Of a stretch of 64,000 nucleotides of DNA, positions 1-10,534 are shown piece after piece. The number at the start of each line of letters is the position of its first letter. The first letter of the stretch is position 1. A model generated the notes under the pieces. It searched no databases. It was not told the origin of the DNA and worked only from the letters and a program-made list of their open reading frames with translations. This DNA comes from Gautieria morchelliformis (lineage: Eukaryota; Basidiomycota; Agaricomycetes; Gomphales; Gomphaceae). The stretch covers positions 1 to 64,000 of the forward strand of contig WHVA01000435.1 of the NCBI GenBank assembly GCA_015179125.1. Reading direction: 5' to 3'. A program made the position numbers and the translations under genes.

Positions 1-3000
1 CTCCCACATGGCTTGGGTGGAGCTCTGGCCGTTTTTGCTAATGACGTCCCTCAGGGCTTGGAAGTCCATTTCCATCTCGATCGGTGCCCCGTGTATGTAG
101 TCGTCGAACTCGTCCAATGCAAATTTCAAAGCAGCAAATTCGAGGAGGAAGGGTTCGTACCTCTCTTCGCTTTGTGATGTGCACTTTGAGCAATAGGCTA
201 TCGGGTGCCAGTGGCTCTCCGGCATGCCTTTGCTGTCCCTCGTTTCGAAGTTTTGGCTGAGCATTCCTGCGAATCTGATCTTAGAGCCGTCCGTCGTGAT
301 CCTAAATGGTCTTCTGTCGTAGACTGGTGTCTTCAGCAAGGGCTCTGCTGTCAGCATTCTCTTCAGCTTCAGGAAAGCATCTCGTTGGGGTCGGAGTCAC
401 TTATCCTTTAGCGAGCTCATTTGCAGTGCTCTCTTGAAAGCTCCTTTCTTCACTTTCCAGCCTGGTGTGGGTGGCTCCAGCTTCACCTCTCTCATTAGGT
501 CGGTCAGGGGGGCTGCTATCGCTGCGTAGTTTGGGATCATTCGTCTGAAAAATCCCATCAGTCCCAGGAACCCCATTAGGTCTAAGGTGTTCTCAGGCTC
601 CCCCCAGTCGATCACCGCCGCTACCTTGTCCCAATTCAGTGTGATACCACGTGGTGTGATGGTGACCCCTGCGAAGACTGCTTCTGTCTGGAACAGCTTG
701 CATTTCGCTGGTGCCAGGGATAACCATCTCTCCCTGCATCTAGTGAAGAACTTTCAGATTTTGGCTAGTTTCTTGTGGAAGTCATCGTCTGTGATGGAGA
801 TGTCATCCATCCAGCTCACTAACTCGTTGCCGATCATGTCGTCCAGGGCTGTCGTGACCATCTCGCAGAATGTTGTTGGCGCTCCTGTCAGTCCGAAGGG
901 CATCCTTAGGTAGACGTAGTAGCCTTTGCCTTCTACGTAGAAGGCCGTGTATGGAATTGCATCCGTGTGCATTTTGACTGCGTAGTAGCCCGCTGGGTCC
1001 TTTGTCTCTTACTCTGTCTGATTGTGTTGCTATCGCCGTGAAGATGTTCTCTATGGGACTCAAGTATGGGTCAATCGTGTCTCTTTCGTCTAGCATCACA
1101 TGTTGTTCGGGCTGGGTGTCTAGCTGAGTGATGTCCTCCCTCTCATTCCTCTTCCCTGGTTGCTGTGAGGTCTGTCTGCTTCGAGCCATTCGTGCCTCCT
1201 CTATCCAGACGGCTCTACTCCATTTCCCTGTCCTTCCTCTACGTGTGCTATCATCGTCGGTCTCTGGGTTTGGCGTTGTTGGTTCCTGATAGCTGCATAA
1301 TCGGCCCTCCATTCTCTCTCTTCCGGTGGTACTCTTCTCTCCGGTGGTTCCTGGCAGTCTCTTGAGAGGTGGCCTTTCAGTCTGCATTGGAAGCACTCCA
1401 GCCCGTCTAGGTAGGAGCCGCCAGGTCTCAGTGGGAGGGGGTTTTCTAGCATAGCTCTCGTGCCTTCGAATTGCTTCTTCCACTCTGTGATGGCCTTCTC
1501 GTACGCTGCTTGGCCTGCTAGCAATGCTGGGAATGGGCGCCATATGTCGTAGAGGGATATGTTGTAGGTTGGCTGTGCCACATCGCCTTGCGTCTGGTTC
1601 CTCGTCGGTGTCATGAAGGGGTTGGATGGTGAGAATGTTGGGCATGTCCCTACTCCTTGTCTTGTCGGCATATGCTGTGTCTGTGGCATCTCTGGGGTTG
1701 CTCTGGTCGTCGGTGTTCGGAAGTTCAGTTGTTGCTGTGGGGTTGCTGGTGTGTTGGGTTGTCTGGTCTGTATGGGCGTCGGTATGTATTGTGTGTAGTT
1801 AGTCCATGGTCTTATGGGCTGCGGCGTCAGCACGTTCGTGTTGCTGTTCAGGCTCTTGTTCCCCATGGTCTGTACCAGCTGCGCTAGGATCTCCGCGTCA
1901 CGTTTCACCTCCATTAGCGCTGTCATGCGGATCGCTAGCAGGCTGTCATGGAATTCTTCCCAGTTCCCGTAGGTCTCATTTGTGATGAGTCTGCGTACTG
2001 CCTCTGGTAGGCGTTTTCTCGCGTCGTCTATGAGTAGGCCTGACACGTCTCCTATCGCTGTTCCTAGGGTTAGGGCTTCTTCCGCGTAGGCGTGGTGTGC
2101 TGGGACCTTCCTCCCTCTGTGCTCTACCATCGTTCCTATGTCTTCCACTCTGAGCTCTAGTTCCACGAGTTGGAACTTCTTGATGTCTCTCTCGTTCCCT
2201 GTCTTCTTCGGCCTCGGCCACCTCTTCCCAAATGCTCACACGATCTCTCTCCAGTCTGTTTTGTCGATTGTGTTGCCTAGGCTTTCCCACAAGTCTCCGG
2301 CCTCCTCATCCAGAGTCATCAGTCCCGCGAATAGTTCTGTCCTCCTTGCCTCGTTGTATCCTACCATGTTGGTCTCCATTTCAAAACTCTGCAGCCACGC
2401 GTGTGGTTTCTCTCCATCTCTGTAATCCCCGTAGAAGGCTCTGACCGTTGGTTTGGCTGGTGCCATGGGTTCGGTTCTGTGTGTGTCTTTCTGCCCTAGG
2501 GTCGTGTCCTCTCGTTTATCCGATGTTGTGAGGATTACTGATGAGATTGTCGGCGATGTTTCACTGCTGGTCGAGGTCGCTGTGTACCCATGATGTTTGG
2601 ATAGCTCTGTCTTGTAGTAGACAGGAATTATAGGCAGTAGGTATGGACTTGTTGCTCAAAAGAATAGACTAGAAATTGATTCACTCTCTCAGTGAATTTA
2701 GTTGTCACTGTAAGTATATTATACACTACCTAGAAATTGATTCACTACAGAGCATTTCTAGGTCAATAAATTGAAGGAACACTAGACTAATTTACTTGCC
2801 TCTCTCAGTGAATTTAGTTGTCACTGAGAGAGGGGGAAATCTGTCTCACTGTGCATGTACTACTACCCGGCCCTTTAGCACCCAAGAGCTCGCACGTCGA
2901 AGTCATTTCAGACTCCGCTGGGTGCAGCCGCCTATGAAAGTAGAAATAACAAAGTGGAATGGAGAGGTAGGGAGTGACTGGAAAATTTCGAAAATAATCA

Positions 3001-3363
3001 GAGAAATGGATGCATGGTACAAGAACAATGTGAGAAGAAATTGAAACCCCATACAGTAAATTGAATATATTATGCTTGATTTTGGTGCAGGAGCATAAAT
3101 GCACCCAACATGTCTTCCTTCTGTCGTACTCTTCTCTGTCCTGTAGCCCATATCTGCGAGGCTGTTGTTTTCTTAGCTCGTTGACCCGTTGTAGTGTGTA
3201 TGAGCTCTGTCTCTGTACGTCTGGTGGTCGAATGCCCTCGGTGTCACCACGTGGGGAAGTATGACCTGCACTGAGGAACGGAAACCCTTCCAACGTATCC
3301 AGCGTGGTGATAGTCGCTATCTACTGTGTGACATGTATGGTATCTGATCCCATGCCCCTATGT
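1..3363 (-). mobile_element. Ty3/gypsy retrotransposon fossil, partial, broken
   Basis: Relic of an LTR retrotransposon read on the minus strand and cut by the left edge. Gag starts near 2466 and carries a CCHC zinc knuckle (CFQCRLKGHLSRDC) near 1370. Reverse transcriptase signatures follow around 750-970 (RMPFGLTGAPTTF), and the post-RT linker typical of gypsy elements (GLMGFFRRMIPNYAA) lies near 540. The remaining pol and the 3' LTR lie outside the window. It is broken in several places. A younger solo LTR (2613-3110) sits in its leader, and a copia element abuts it at 3364. The 5' LTR boundary could not be fixed because no second LTR is visible. Confidence 0.85.
2613..3110. repeat. Solo LTR, family A, copy 1
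   Basis: Begins TGTAGTAGACAGG and ends GCACCCAACA, so it has LTR-type TG...CA ends, and it is flanked by the direct repeat TGTCT at 2608-2612 and 3111-3115. A second copy of the family lies at 16576-17054. Both contain the hairpin-forming segment CTCTCAGTGA...TCACTGAGAG. This copy has part of its left half duplicated internally. No internal coding region is present, so recombination between two LTRs of one element is the likely origin. It is inserted in the leader of the gypsy fossil. Confidence 0.85.
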
Positions 3364-3466
3364 TGTCAGAACCTGAGTTCGAAGGTGGAATCAACGAGTA
3401 AGATTCCAACTTCGAACTCAGCCACTATGTAGCTACTGGGAGCTGACTAATTGACAGATAACAACA
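3364..3466 (-). repeat. copia 3' LTR
   Basis: 103-bp terminal repeat, TG...CA ends. It is the 3' LTR because the element is read on the minus strand. The adjoining internal bases form a short G-run on the minus strand, consistent with a polypurine tract. Confidence 0.92.
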
Positions 3467-3494
3467 CACCCCCCTGATGCAGGCAATCTCCCAG

Positions 3495-5309
3495 TTAGAA
3501 GAGTCCCATGGCATGCCTATGCCGCTCCATCGCCTCACGGGGCAATGCTTTTGTTAAGAGGTCCGCCGGCATATCCTTCGTGGGTACGTACTTCACTTGA
3601 ATTATTTTCTGTGTGACTTTCTCCCGTAACCAGAAGAATCTAAGGTCGAGGTGTTTCATACGGCCATGGTGCTCGGGGTTTTTCGCTACGGATAAGGTGG
3701 ACTGGTTGTCTATGTAGAGGTAGGACGGCTTCTCGATCTTCGAGTCGAGTTCATCGAACAGGTTCCGTAACCACATGATTTCAGTTCCGGCTAGGGTTGC
3801 CGCTACGAACTCTGCTTCCGTTGTGGAGAGGGTGACGATGTTTTGCAGTTTGCTAGCCCAACTGATAGCTCCTGTCCCGATCTTTGTGAGGAATCCAGAG
3901 GTCGACCTGCCGTTATCTAAGTTCCCGCCGTGATCAGCATCCGTCCACGTTTGGAACGTCTCAGTTGAGTCGTTGGGGGCGAAGGTGAGTGCTAGATCCA
4001 TGGTTCCTTTCAAGTAACGCAGCGGGTGCTTCACGGCCGCCCAATGGGAGGGACCAGGGTTCGAGTTGAAACGGGCAAGACATCCAACAGCGTATGTGAT
4101 GTCGGGGCGAGTCGCTATAGCGAGATAATTCAGCACGCCGACTGCGTTTAGGTACGGTGTATTCCGCATTTCTTCGACTTCTTCTGGGGTTGATGGACCC
4201 ATCGCTGAGCTCAAGTTTAGGCCGGGAGTCATGGGTGTCGAAACTGGGCGACACTCCATCATGTGAAAACGGTTTAGGATGTCTTGTATGTATTGTTTTT
4301 GCAATAGTTTCAGCGTCCTTTTCAAGCGGTTGTAGTTTACTTCCACTCCCAATAGCAATGTCGTTTCTCCTAGGTCCTTCAACTTGAATATCTTGGCAAG
4401 TTCGTTCTTTCCTCGGTCGAGATCCTGTTTGGAGTTCGATACTAGGGTTAGATCGTCAACGAAAACAGGGATGACAATATTTGTGGTGCCGCTCGCCCAA
4501 ATGTAAATGCTCGGGTCAGATTGGAGACGTTTGAAGCTTATGCTTTCCAGTGCGGCCCCAAGCCTCTCGTACCACAGTCTTCCGCTTTGTTTGAGACCAT
4601 AGATTCCTCTCTTCAGTTTACATACCCAGTCTTCACCTCCTTGGTGGTATCCCTCCGGCTGATCCATGTATATATTTGCATCGTCACCTAGTACTCCATT
4701 AAGATAGGCGTTTGAGATGTCTACTGACTCGATGTGCGCTCCTTGAAGTGCTCCTTGCACCAGTATAGTACGCAAGGTGGCCCATCTCGCTGTGGGAGAA
4801 AAAACCTCATCGTAGTCAATACCTGGCCATTGGGTATACCCTTTTGCCACTAGATGGCTCTTGTACTTGTCCAGGGATCCGTTCGAGTGGAGCTTAATTC
4901 GGAACACCCATCCTGATCTGATGGCTTTTTCTCCCGGTGGTAGTTTTACCAGTTCCCATGTTCCATTGTTTAGAAGCGCTTGGATTTCAGTGTCTGTTGA
5001 TTCTTTCCATAGTTGGCTATCGGATCGTCGCATTGCTTCTGCGAAGGTTCTTGGGACTCTGTCATCCTTGATTGTCGCATTCAGAGCTATCTCAATGGTA
5101 CCTGATGGTGGCGTGTTGCTGCTGACAGCGATTGGTCCGTCGTGGATGAATTCCAGGGCCTCGATGATGGATGCAATTATTGTGGCGCCCCTGTCAGGGT
5201 CCGAATTGAGGTCTGGTAGTGGGCGTGGCCTGAAAAACGGGTCATGAAGCTGGCGGTAGTCAACTCGGGCTGTGTTCCTGCTTGAACAGCGGGGATCGTC
5301 AATGGGCAA
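3495..5309 (-). CDS. copia reverse transcriptase-RNase H region
   Basis: Part of the copia fossil. The reading shows copia-type RT (DEVFSPTARWATLRTIL, then the active-site FVDD within VIPVFVDDLTLVSN) and ends with the copia RNase H signature (TWTDADHGGNLDNGRSTSG and LSTTEAEFVAA). The 604-residue open stretch covers the whole RT-RH module. It belongs to the element at 3364-7734 and is not a host gene. Confidence 0.9.
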   Translation of the reverse strand: MPIDDPRCSSRNTARVDYRQLHDPFFRPRPLPDLNSDPDRGATIIASIIEALEFIHDGPIAVSSNTPPSGTIEIALNATIKDDRVPRTFAEAMRRSDSQLWKESTDTEIQALLNNGTWELVKLPPGEKAIRSGWVFRIKLHSNGSLDKYKSHLVAKGYTQWPGIDYDEVFSPTARWATLRTILVQGALQGAHIESVDISNAYLNGVLGDDANIYMDQPEGYHQGGEDWVCKLKRGIYGLKQSGRLWYERLGAALESISFKRLQSDPSIYIWASGTTNIVIPVFVDDLTLVSNSKQDLDRGKNELAKIFKLKDLGETTLLLGVEVNYNRLKRTLKLLQKQYIQDILNRFHMMECRPVSTPMTPGLNLSSAMGPSTPEEVEEMRNTPYLNAVGVLNYLAIATRPDITYAVGCLARFNSNPGPSHWAAVKHPLRYLKGTMDLALTFAPNDSTETFQTWTDADHGGNLDNGRSTSGFLTKIGTGAISWASKLQNIVTLSTTEAEFVAATLAGTEIMWLRNLFDELDSKIEKPSYLYIDNQSTLSVAKNPEHHGRMKHLDLRFFWLREKVTQKIIQVKYVPTKDMPADLLTKALPREAMERHRHAMGLF

Positions 5310-5520
5310 GTGTGGTGGTTCAGGGATTTGAGGGATGGGGAGGTTTTCATGGTCGTCATTGAGGTAGGAGTGATTCTTGGTCAGTGGAGCTCAAGGTGGA
5401 TAGTCCTGGGAATTCGGATTCATTGAATATGACATCCCGAGAGATGATGGTGCGTTTCGTGACAGGGTCAAGGCAGTGCCAGCCCTTGTACCCGGTTTCG
5501 AAACCGAGGTAGATACACTT

Positions 5521-6786
5521 TCAGGTTCTTGGTTGCAGTCCGGTCCGGTCTTCCTTCTGCACGTGGACATAGGCCATGCATCCAAAGGTTCGAAGCATTC
5601 CTAGATCCGGTTTTTGGCCATGCCAAGCTTCGTACAGCGTCATGTTTGGGAGTGCTGAGGTTGGGGTGGCGTTAACGATGCGTACTAGCAGTTTTAGGGT
5701 GTCCCCCCACATCATCGCTGGCAGGTGAACTTGTTGTAGTAGTGCAATTGTACCTTCAATGAGAGTACGGTTTGTGCGCTCCGAGATCCCGTTTTGTTGT
5801 GGTGTACCTTTTGTGGTATGCTCATGGATGATACCTCGACGTTTGAGGTGCTCGTCCCATTTCTTGCCTATGTACTCCCCACCTTTGTCGTCTCTGAACC
5901 TTCTCACCCTCTCACCCATTTGGTTTTCAGCAAAGGCTTCGTACGCGCAGTATGCATCGAAAGCTTCGTCTTTCGTTCTCAGGAGATACACACATCTGTA
6001 TCTCGTGTGGTCATCCATGAACGTTATCCAGTATCGATGGCCGGTCGCTGAGCGAACTGGCAGTGGTCCGTGTACATCTGATACAATAAGGTCGAGTGGC
6101 TTCGAGGCGCGGTTATCGGTCCTTTTTGGGAAAGGATCGCGGTGTTGTTTTGCAGCGATGCATGGCTCACAGATAGCTGGCAGAGTTTTCTTTGATTTTA
6201 TTTGAATCCCACGGGCCATGTTGTTCTCTAACAGCTTATCCAGACGTGCCGATCCAATGTGTGCGAGGTGTTGGTGCCATAAGGAGCGATCTTCTAGAGG
6301 CGACGATGAGGCAGTAAAGGTATGTTCTGGGTTGGGTATAGTGTTCCCAATCAGGAAACCCATACCATTCTGTACTGCGGCATAGAAGCGCAGGTTCCCA
6401 TCTTGGAAGAACGAGATGCAGTCTCTCACGATACTGACTTGGAACTCATGATGTGTAGTGAGATGTAGGACAGCGAGCAGGTTGTTTTGGAGGGCTGGTA
6501 CGTGTAAGACTTTTGAGAAAATAATGTTTCGCCCTGTTCTTCCATCTATCATCGGCGCAAATAGGACCCGTCCCTTCCCGGCTGAATACACTATCTCATT
6601 TGTCGCCAGTCGAATGGGTACGCGGTATGGCTCGTAGTCTCGAAGCCAATGACGGTGTGGCGTCATATGGCTAGTGGCGCCTGTATCAGTATTCCAATGT
6701 AAATCAGCATTGCTGCTGATAGGTGACGAGTGGAGGGATCGTAGACTCGCGTTTCCGGCAAGTTCTTGCACCACTGGGTTTGGCAC
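5521..6786 (-). CDS. copia protease-integrase region
   Basis: Part of the copia fossil. The aspartic protease signature WNTDTGATSHM is near the start. The integrase zinc-binding HHCC module follows (HQHLAHIGSARL ... CEPCIAAKQH), then the catalytic core with DVHGPLP and the late motif GTPQQNGISERTNRTL. The order protease-integrase before RT is diagnostic of Ty1/copia. Confidence 0.9.
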   Translation of the reverse strand: MPNPVVQELAGNASLRSLHSSPISSNADLHWNTDTGATSHMTPHRHWLRDYEPYRVPIRLATNEIVYSAGKGRVLFAPMIDGRTGRNIIFSKVLHVPALQNNLLAVLHLTTHHEFQVSIVRDCISFFQDGNLRFYAAVQNGMGFLIGNTIPNPEHTFTASSSPLEDRSLWHQHLAHIGSARLDKLLENNMARGIQIKSKKTLPAICEPCIAAKQHRDPFPKRTDNRASKPLDLIVSDVHGPLPVRSATGHRYWITFMDDHTRYRCVYLLRTKDEAFDAYCAYEAFAENQMGERVRRFRDDKGGEYIGKKWDEHLKRRGIIHEHTTKGTPQQNGISERTNRTLIEGTIALLQQVHLPAMMWGDTLKLLVRIVNATPTSALPNMTLYEAWHGQKPDLGMLRTFGCMAYVHVQKEDRTGLQPRT

Positions 6787-6837
6787 GTTCTCTTTTGCTT
6801 GGTTCGCGTTCCAGCCGTCCTGTCTCTGTCGTGCAGG

Positions 6838-7563
6838 TCAAAGCTCTGGATGCGCGAACCAGCATTGGTCTGCAGAGTGGCCTCGCTTCCTGCATGCTGA
6901 GCACATTGGAACGACGGTCTTCTTTTCTCTGGCTATGGTGAGCGCTGCTCCCGACGATGCTAGGCTTGCTTGGCGCTTCATGTCCTCGTTCCTGAAGGCA
7001 GTGGAGACGGTGGTATGATCGCGTGTGCTGATCAGGAGTAGGGATGAGGTGAACGCGCCGTACTCAGTTTGGTCAAGTCCTGCGATAGCTGCATGGATCC
7101 CGATTTCGTCGACGATGCTCTGGACGGTGAGAGCGCTGGGTGCTAGAGCTATGAGATCGTTTGTTGCGGCGTTTACACAGGTGATGTAGTCTGTAAGGGA
7201 CTCAGGGTCCTCCTTTCGTATGTTCAGCAGTTTCTGTATTGCGTGGAATCGGCTGTTCGCCACTTGGGATCGGTGAGCCATTTTCAGTTTCTTCCACATC
7301 TCAACTGGATCATCCATCACGCCCTCGATGTGGACGTACTGTGTGTGGGACAACGACTTCAGGAGGATACCGGCGGCTTCTTCTCTTTTCATTAACCACT
7401 TTTCTATTAGCGCTGCTTCAGTTGGCTTCTTCGAGTCTTCCGTGACTATTCGCCACGCGTTGATGGTCATCAACTTTCCTTGCATCTCAACCGTCCACGT
7501 GTTGTAGTTGGTGCTCGTGAGTTTGGTGCCTCTCGCGCGGTTTTCGGTTTCTGATTCCGACAT
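6838..7563 (-). CDS. copia Gag region
   Basis: Part of the copia fossil. About 240 residues starting at 7563, with a copia-type N-terminus (LTSTNYNTWTVEMQGKL) and a terminal CCHC zinc knuckle (CSACRKRGHSADQC), expected to form the particle and bind RNA. Confidence 0.88.
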   Translation of the reverse strand: MSESETENRARGTKLTSTNYNTWTVEMQGKLMTINAWRIVTEDSKKPTEAALIEKWLMKREEAAGILLKSLSHTQYVHIEGVMDDPVEMWKKLKMAHRSQVANSRFHAIQKLLNIRKEDPESLTDYITCVNAATNDLIALAPSALTVQSIVDEIGIHAAIAGLDQTEYGAFTSSLLLISTRDHTTVSTAFRNEDMKRQASLASSGAALTIAREKKTVVPMCSACRKRGHSADQCWFAHPEL

Positions 7564-7619
7564 GATAGGAGATGGTGGTTAAGGCTCGGATGGATTCTTT
7601 TTCCTTCGATTAAGGCACA

Positions 7620-7631
7620 GGGCCCATAACC
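7620..7631 (-). promoter_or_regulatory. copia primer-binding site, initiator Met-tRNA type
   Basis: Directly inside the 5' LTR the plus strand reads GGGCCCATAACC. This equals the anticodon arm of eukaryotic initiator tRNA-Met rather than the complement of a tRNA 3' end. Priming from a cleaved half-tRNA at the anticodon arm is known for copia and Ty5-like elements. The assignment rests on this 12-base identity and its position. Confidence 0.7.
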
Positions 7632-7734
7632 TGTCAGAACCTGAGTTCGAAGGTGGAATCAACGAGTAAGATTCCAACTTCAAACTCAGCCGCTATGTAG
7701 CTACTGGGAGCTGACTAATCGACAGATAACAACA
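7632..7734 (-). repeat. copia 5' LTR
   Basis: 103-bp terminal repeat matching 3364-3466 with about three differences. It is followed by the target duplication TATGT (7735-7739). Confidence 0.92.
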
Positions 7735-7739
7735 TATGT

Positions 7740-8673
7740 GTCCCTATGAGTCTACATGGGTCCACAACCCTTCGCCTCTCACGCTCCAGCATGGGAACCC
7801 TCCGGGATTCCCCAGCTTAACCTTACTTGTAACTGTGACTACATTGTATTCAAATCACCACAGATTGGTCGAGTTCTACTACCTTGTGATAACACAAGTC
7901 TTAAGCCACACCTCTTACACTTTTTTGAACTTCCAGCAACTGTTTGCCTAGCGAACAGTTGAAGAGTGGTTCCTGCAGCATCTTAGACAAGATCGCTGTG
8001 CTGACAATTAGAAAATCATCAGGAAACGAACATAGTACAGCATACTACATTCAACTGTGTACCTGCCATGCACCTGCCCAGTCGAACAACGCAATCAAGT
8101 AGTTCACGCAACAAAACCCCGGCGCAGCCTAGTGATACCATGGCTGACGCTACCTTAGGCTCAGAGCCCAAGGAAGTAGAAGACGGCAAAGTCATAGACC
8201 TCACTGCACCCGTTCTAGCACCAGGGGATGTAGACACCTTCAACCACATGTCACCGAGCGTGGACGGAGCAGACGAGCAGGATGGGGACAAGTCACAGTC
8301 CCCATCCTGCTCTCCCCCACCTCTTGACAAGGGCAAAGGTCGAGCCAAATTGCCTTTAAGCAACGACAAAGGCTCAGCATCTGACCAGATGTCGCGACAA
8401 GTAAAAAACCATGACGCAGCCCCCCAGCCAAAAGATCGGATAACCGCTGTTCCTCCAAAGGAACAACATCAAAAACAATGAGCACCTGACGACAGTCAGG
8501 ACTTGGAATACTCAAGCTCAAGTCAAAAGAGCTCAAGGACAAACACCGCTGATGAAACAATAGTAGCAGTGTGGCTGAATAACCAGCTGCATGAAGCAAC
8601 CCAATGAATCGGACACACCGATGCGAGGAACAAGCAGATAGGCCGCAAGCTGGAAAACATGGCAGATGGTATT
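7740..8673. other. Unassigned sequence, probably old retroelement DNA
   Basis: Between the copia element and an LTR fragment. Apart from the reading at 8068-8481, no family is recognisable. A perfect 8-bp-stem hairpin (CAACTGTT...AACAGTTG) lies near 7936-7960. The stretch is probably target DNA into which the copia element inserted. Confidence 0.4.
8068..8481 (+). CDS. Unrecognised ORF, Ser/Pro/Lys-rich
   Basis: 137-residue open reading, low-complexity and charged (for example PPPLDKGKGRAKLPLS), with no domain I can name. Similar composition continues past its end for about 150 bases. It sits among retroelement relics and runs up to an LTR fragment at 8674. It could be the N-terminal part of a gag-like or ORF1-like protein of an old element, but no zinc knuckle or other marker supports that. 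Function unknown. Confidence 0.3.
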   Translation: MHLPSRTTQSSSSRNKTPAQPSDTMADATLGSEPKEVEDGKVIDLTAPVLAPGDVDTFNHMSPSVDGADEQDGDKSQSPSCSPPPLDKGKGRAKLPLSNDKGSASDQMSRQVKNHDAAPQPKDRITAVPPKEQHQKQ

Positions 8674-9632
8674 TGTCAAGATTGGATTTTAGGCGTTAAT
8701 ATCATGTATTAGTGAACACGGTGAATGCCCGAATAGCTTGTGCGAAGAAGTGTGCCATTCAGCGAATAAGGTGAACCAATAAATGTTCAGAAGGTAAGAG
8801 GGCTGCCCGAACTGGGCTCGCCCTATCTACAGTCATAGCGAAGTAGCCCACAACACTTGACGATGTAACGTGCAAGGTGTCATGGAAAGGTTGTTAAGCA
8901 GCAACAATCCTTTTGCCGGTGAAGGTGCTCCTTCGGAGCCCTTCGCTGACAGCGCCGATAATAGTACGAAGGCTAAGGTAATGAAGGTGAAGTATGAAAA
9001 CTCACCAGTGGTGCTTTAGTCCTCCTCTGGTCGAAGATAGGAATCTATAGGAGAGGGCTCAAGACGATGGTCACAGTGAGGTCAAGTTTTGCACAAGATG
9101 GACATATGATAATTGAACTGGGGAATATACATGCGAATGTAAACTACTTATATCGAATGTTCATATGATATCAGCGAATAGGAAAGAGGCCGTCATGAGT
9201 CAGGGCTGGATAGGGGTGCGCAGTCAGTATACAAATAGGTGAAACACATATACATTGGAAGAGGGGAGGAGTGCAAACATGAAACAATGGAGGGAGAGAG
9301 GATGAAGGCACCTATGTACGAAAACACGCCTTGAGACCTGCATACATGTTACCCTGCATGGGCTCTTCGTCTGCTGGGTTGATCCCACACAATCTATGGG
9401 TAGGACATCCCGCGAATGCATTCCAGCCATATGAACACCTAAAGGGGTGGAGTTAGGAAGATGATGGGGCCAGTGATGAACCATCACGCCGGGTAAAGGA
9501 GGTCAATCGTGTTTGATGGAATGCCTGCTGGAGAATGATGCAAGTAGCAAATGGTCATTCGGCGAATGCGGCGAAGAGCGAATGGAGCGAACATAGAGGA
9601 GTAGCGGTGCAAGGAAAGGGCAACAGGGCTTT
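8674..9632. repeat. LTR fragment, family B, copy 1
   Basis: Starts TGTCAAGATTGG and is closely similar, for about 950 bases, to the solo LTR at 22292-23549. Similarity stops near 9632, so the terminal TGACA end seen in the other copy is missing here. It joins directly to a copia integrase relic. Confidence 0.75.
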
Positions 9633-9649
9633 ATATCCCACCTGAAGTC

Positions 9650-9861
9650 AAAAGGTACAATGCAAAAACTTACCGTGCACGACACTCCTCAGCACAACCG
9701 AGTTGCCAAGCATTGAAATCAGACTATCGTGGAGCGTGTTCATGCCCTCTTGCATGCAAGCGGACTCCCAAAGCTCTTGTGGGGTGAAGCGGCACACCAT
9801 GTAGTCTGGCTCATGAACCGCACCCTAACGAGAGCTGGTAGATGGTAAAACTCCTGGGTGT
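9650..9861 (+). mobile_element. Ty1/copia integrase relic
   Basis: A short plus-strand fossil of the C-terminal half of a copia integrase core, recognisable by VHDTPQHN and LLHASGLPKLLWGEA followed by HHVVWLMNRT. Broken. It ends at the chromovirus insertion at 9867, and further degraded sequence continues on the other side of that insertion after 21728. Confidence 0.8.
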
Positions 9862-9866
9862 AACAC

Positions 9867-10410
9867 TGTTACGATATGATCCTTCGTAAGGTTGACCGAG
9901 CTCGGGGGCGAAACCCGAGGTACGGTCCGAGGTTACGGGGCAAGGTTCTGATAGGGAAGTCAGAGAGGGACTAGGCTTCAGCTTATGTGCTGCGCCGACC
10001 CTACGCACGAGTCCCAACTTCGGAGGCAAACAAATAAGAGGCAAGGTTTGGCTTAAGAGGCGAGGCTTAGAAACTAACTAGGGATCAAAGTATACGATAG
10101 TTGATTTTCAGACTGCGGAGTAGGAATGCATACAAGGGGGTTTATATACGAGCGAGGGTACGAGTCAGGGCGAGCAAATGCAGGGGAAGGTCAGGGCGAG
10201 GTCAGGGTGAGGTAATATACAAATGATGCGTGATGGAGCGGAATCAGTAACTAAGGGGATTCGGGCATGGGATCACGGTCGGATATGAGCTCTAGCTCGG
10301 GCTCAGGCGCTGGATTAGAATCACAAGTACTTGGGCACGAGTAGCACAAGGCTCGGGCTCGGAAGAAAGGTTATACCAGTAAGTAACCAGCCAAAGGCCA
10401 GGTTCTTACA
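9867..10410 (-). repeat. chromovirus 3' LTR
   Basis: 544-bp LTR, about 97 percent identical by eye to 21179-21723. Target duplication AACAC precedes it. Confidence 0.92.
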
Positions 10411-10534
10411 GTATCCCCCCCTTATGGCCGAGACCCTCAAGGCCGTAATATGAACAAGGTTTGCCTATCCTTGAATATAGATCCCGGCCCGATGTTAAGT
10501 AGCTGGAAAGGCGAAGCTTAAATTGTAGCCGAGG

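Larger units (their letters stand above)
3364..7734 (-). mobile_element. Ty1/copia retrotransposon, nearly whole fossil
   Basis: Complete in outline: two 103-bp LTRs (TGTCAGAACC...AACAACA), flanking duplication TATGT (3359-3363 and 7735-7739), a primer-binding site beside the 5' LTR and a G-rich polypurine tract beside the 3' LTR. Gag, protease-integrase and RT-RNase H are all present in copia order on the minus strand. The coding region is split into three long readings, so about two or three breaks separate it from a whole copy. The LTRs differ at about three of 103 sites, which indicates a fairly recent insertion. Confidence 0.93.

Noticed and set aside
803-1645. 280-codon minus-strand reading
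   Set aside because: It overlaps the gag and RT region of the gypsy fossil in another frame, and its Arg/Pro-rich composition is typical of a shadow.
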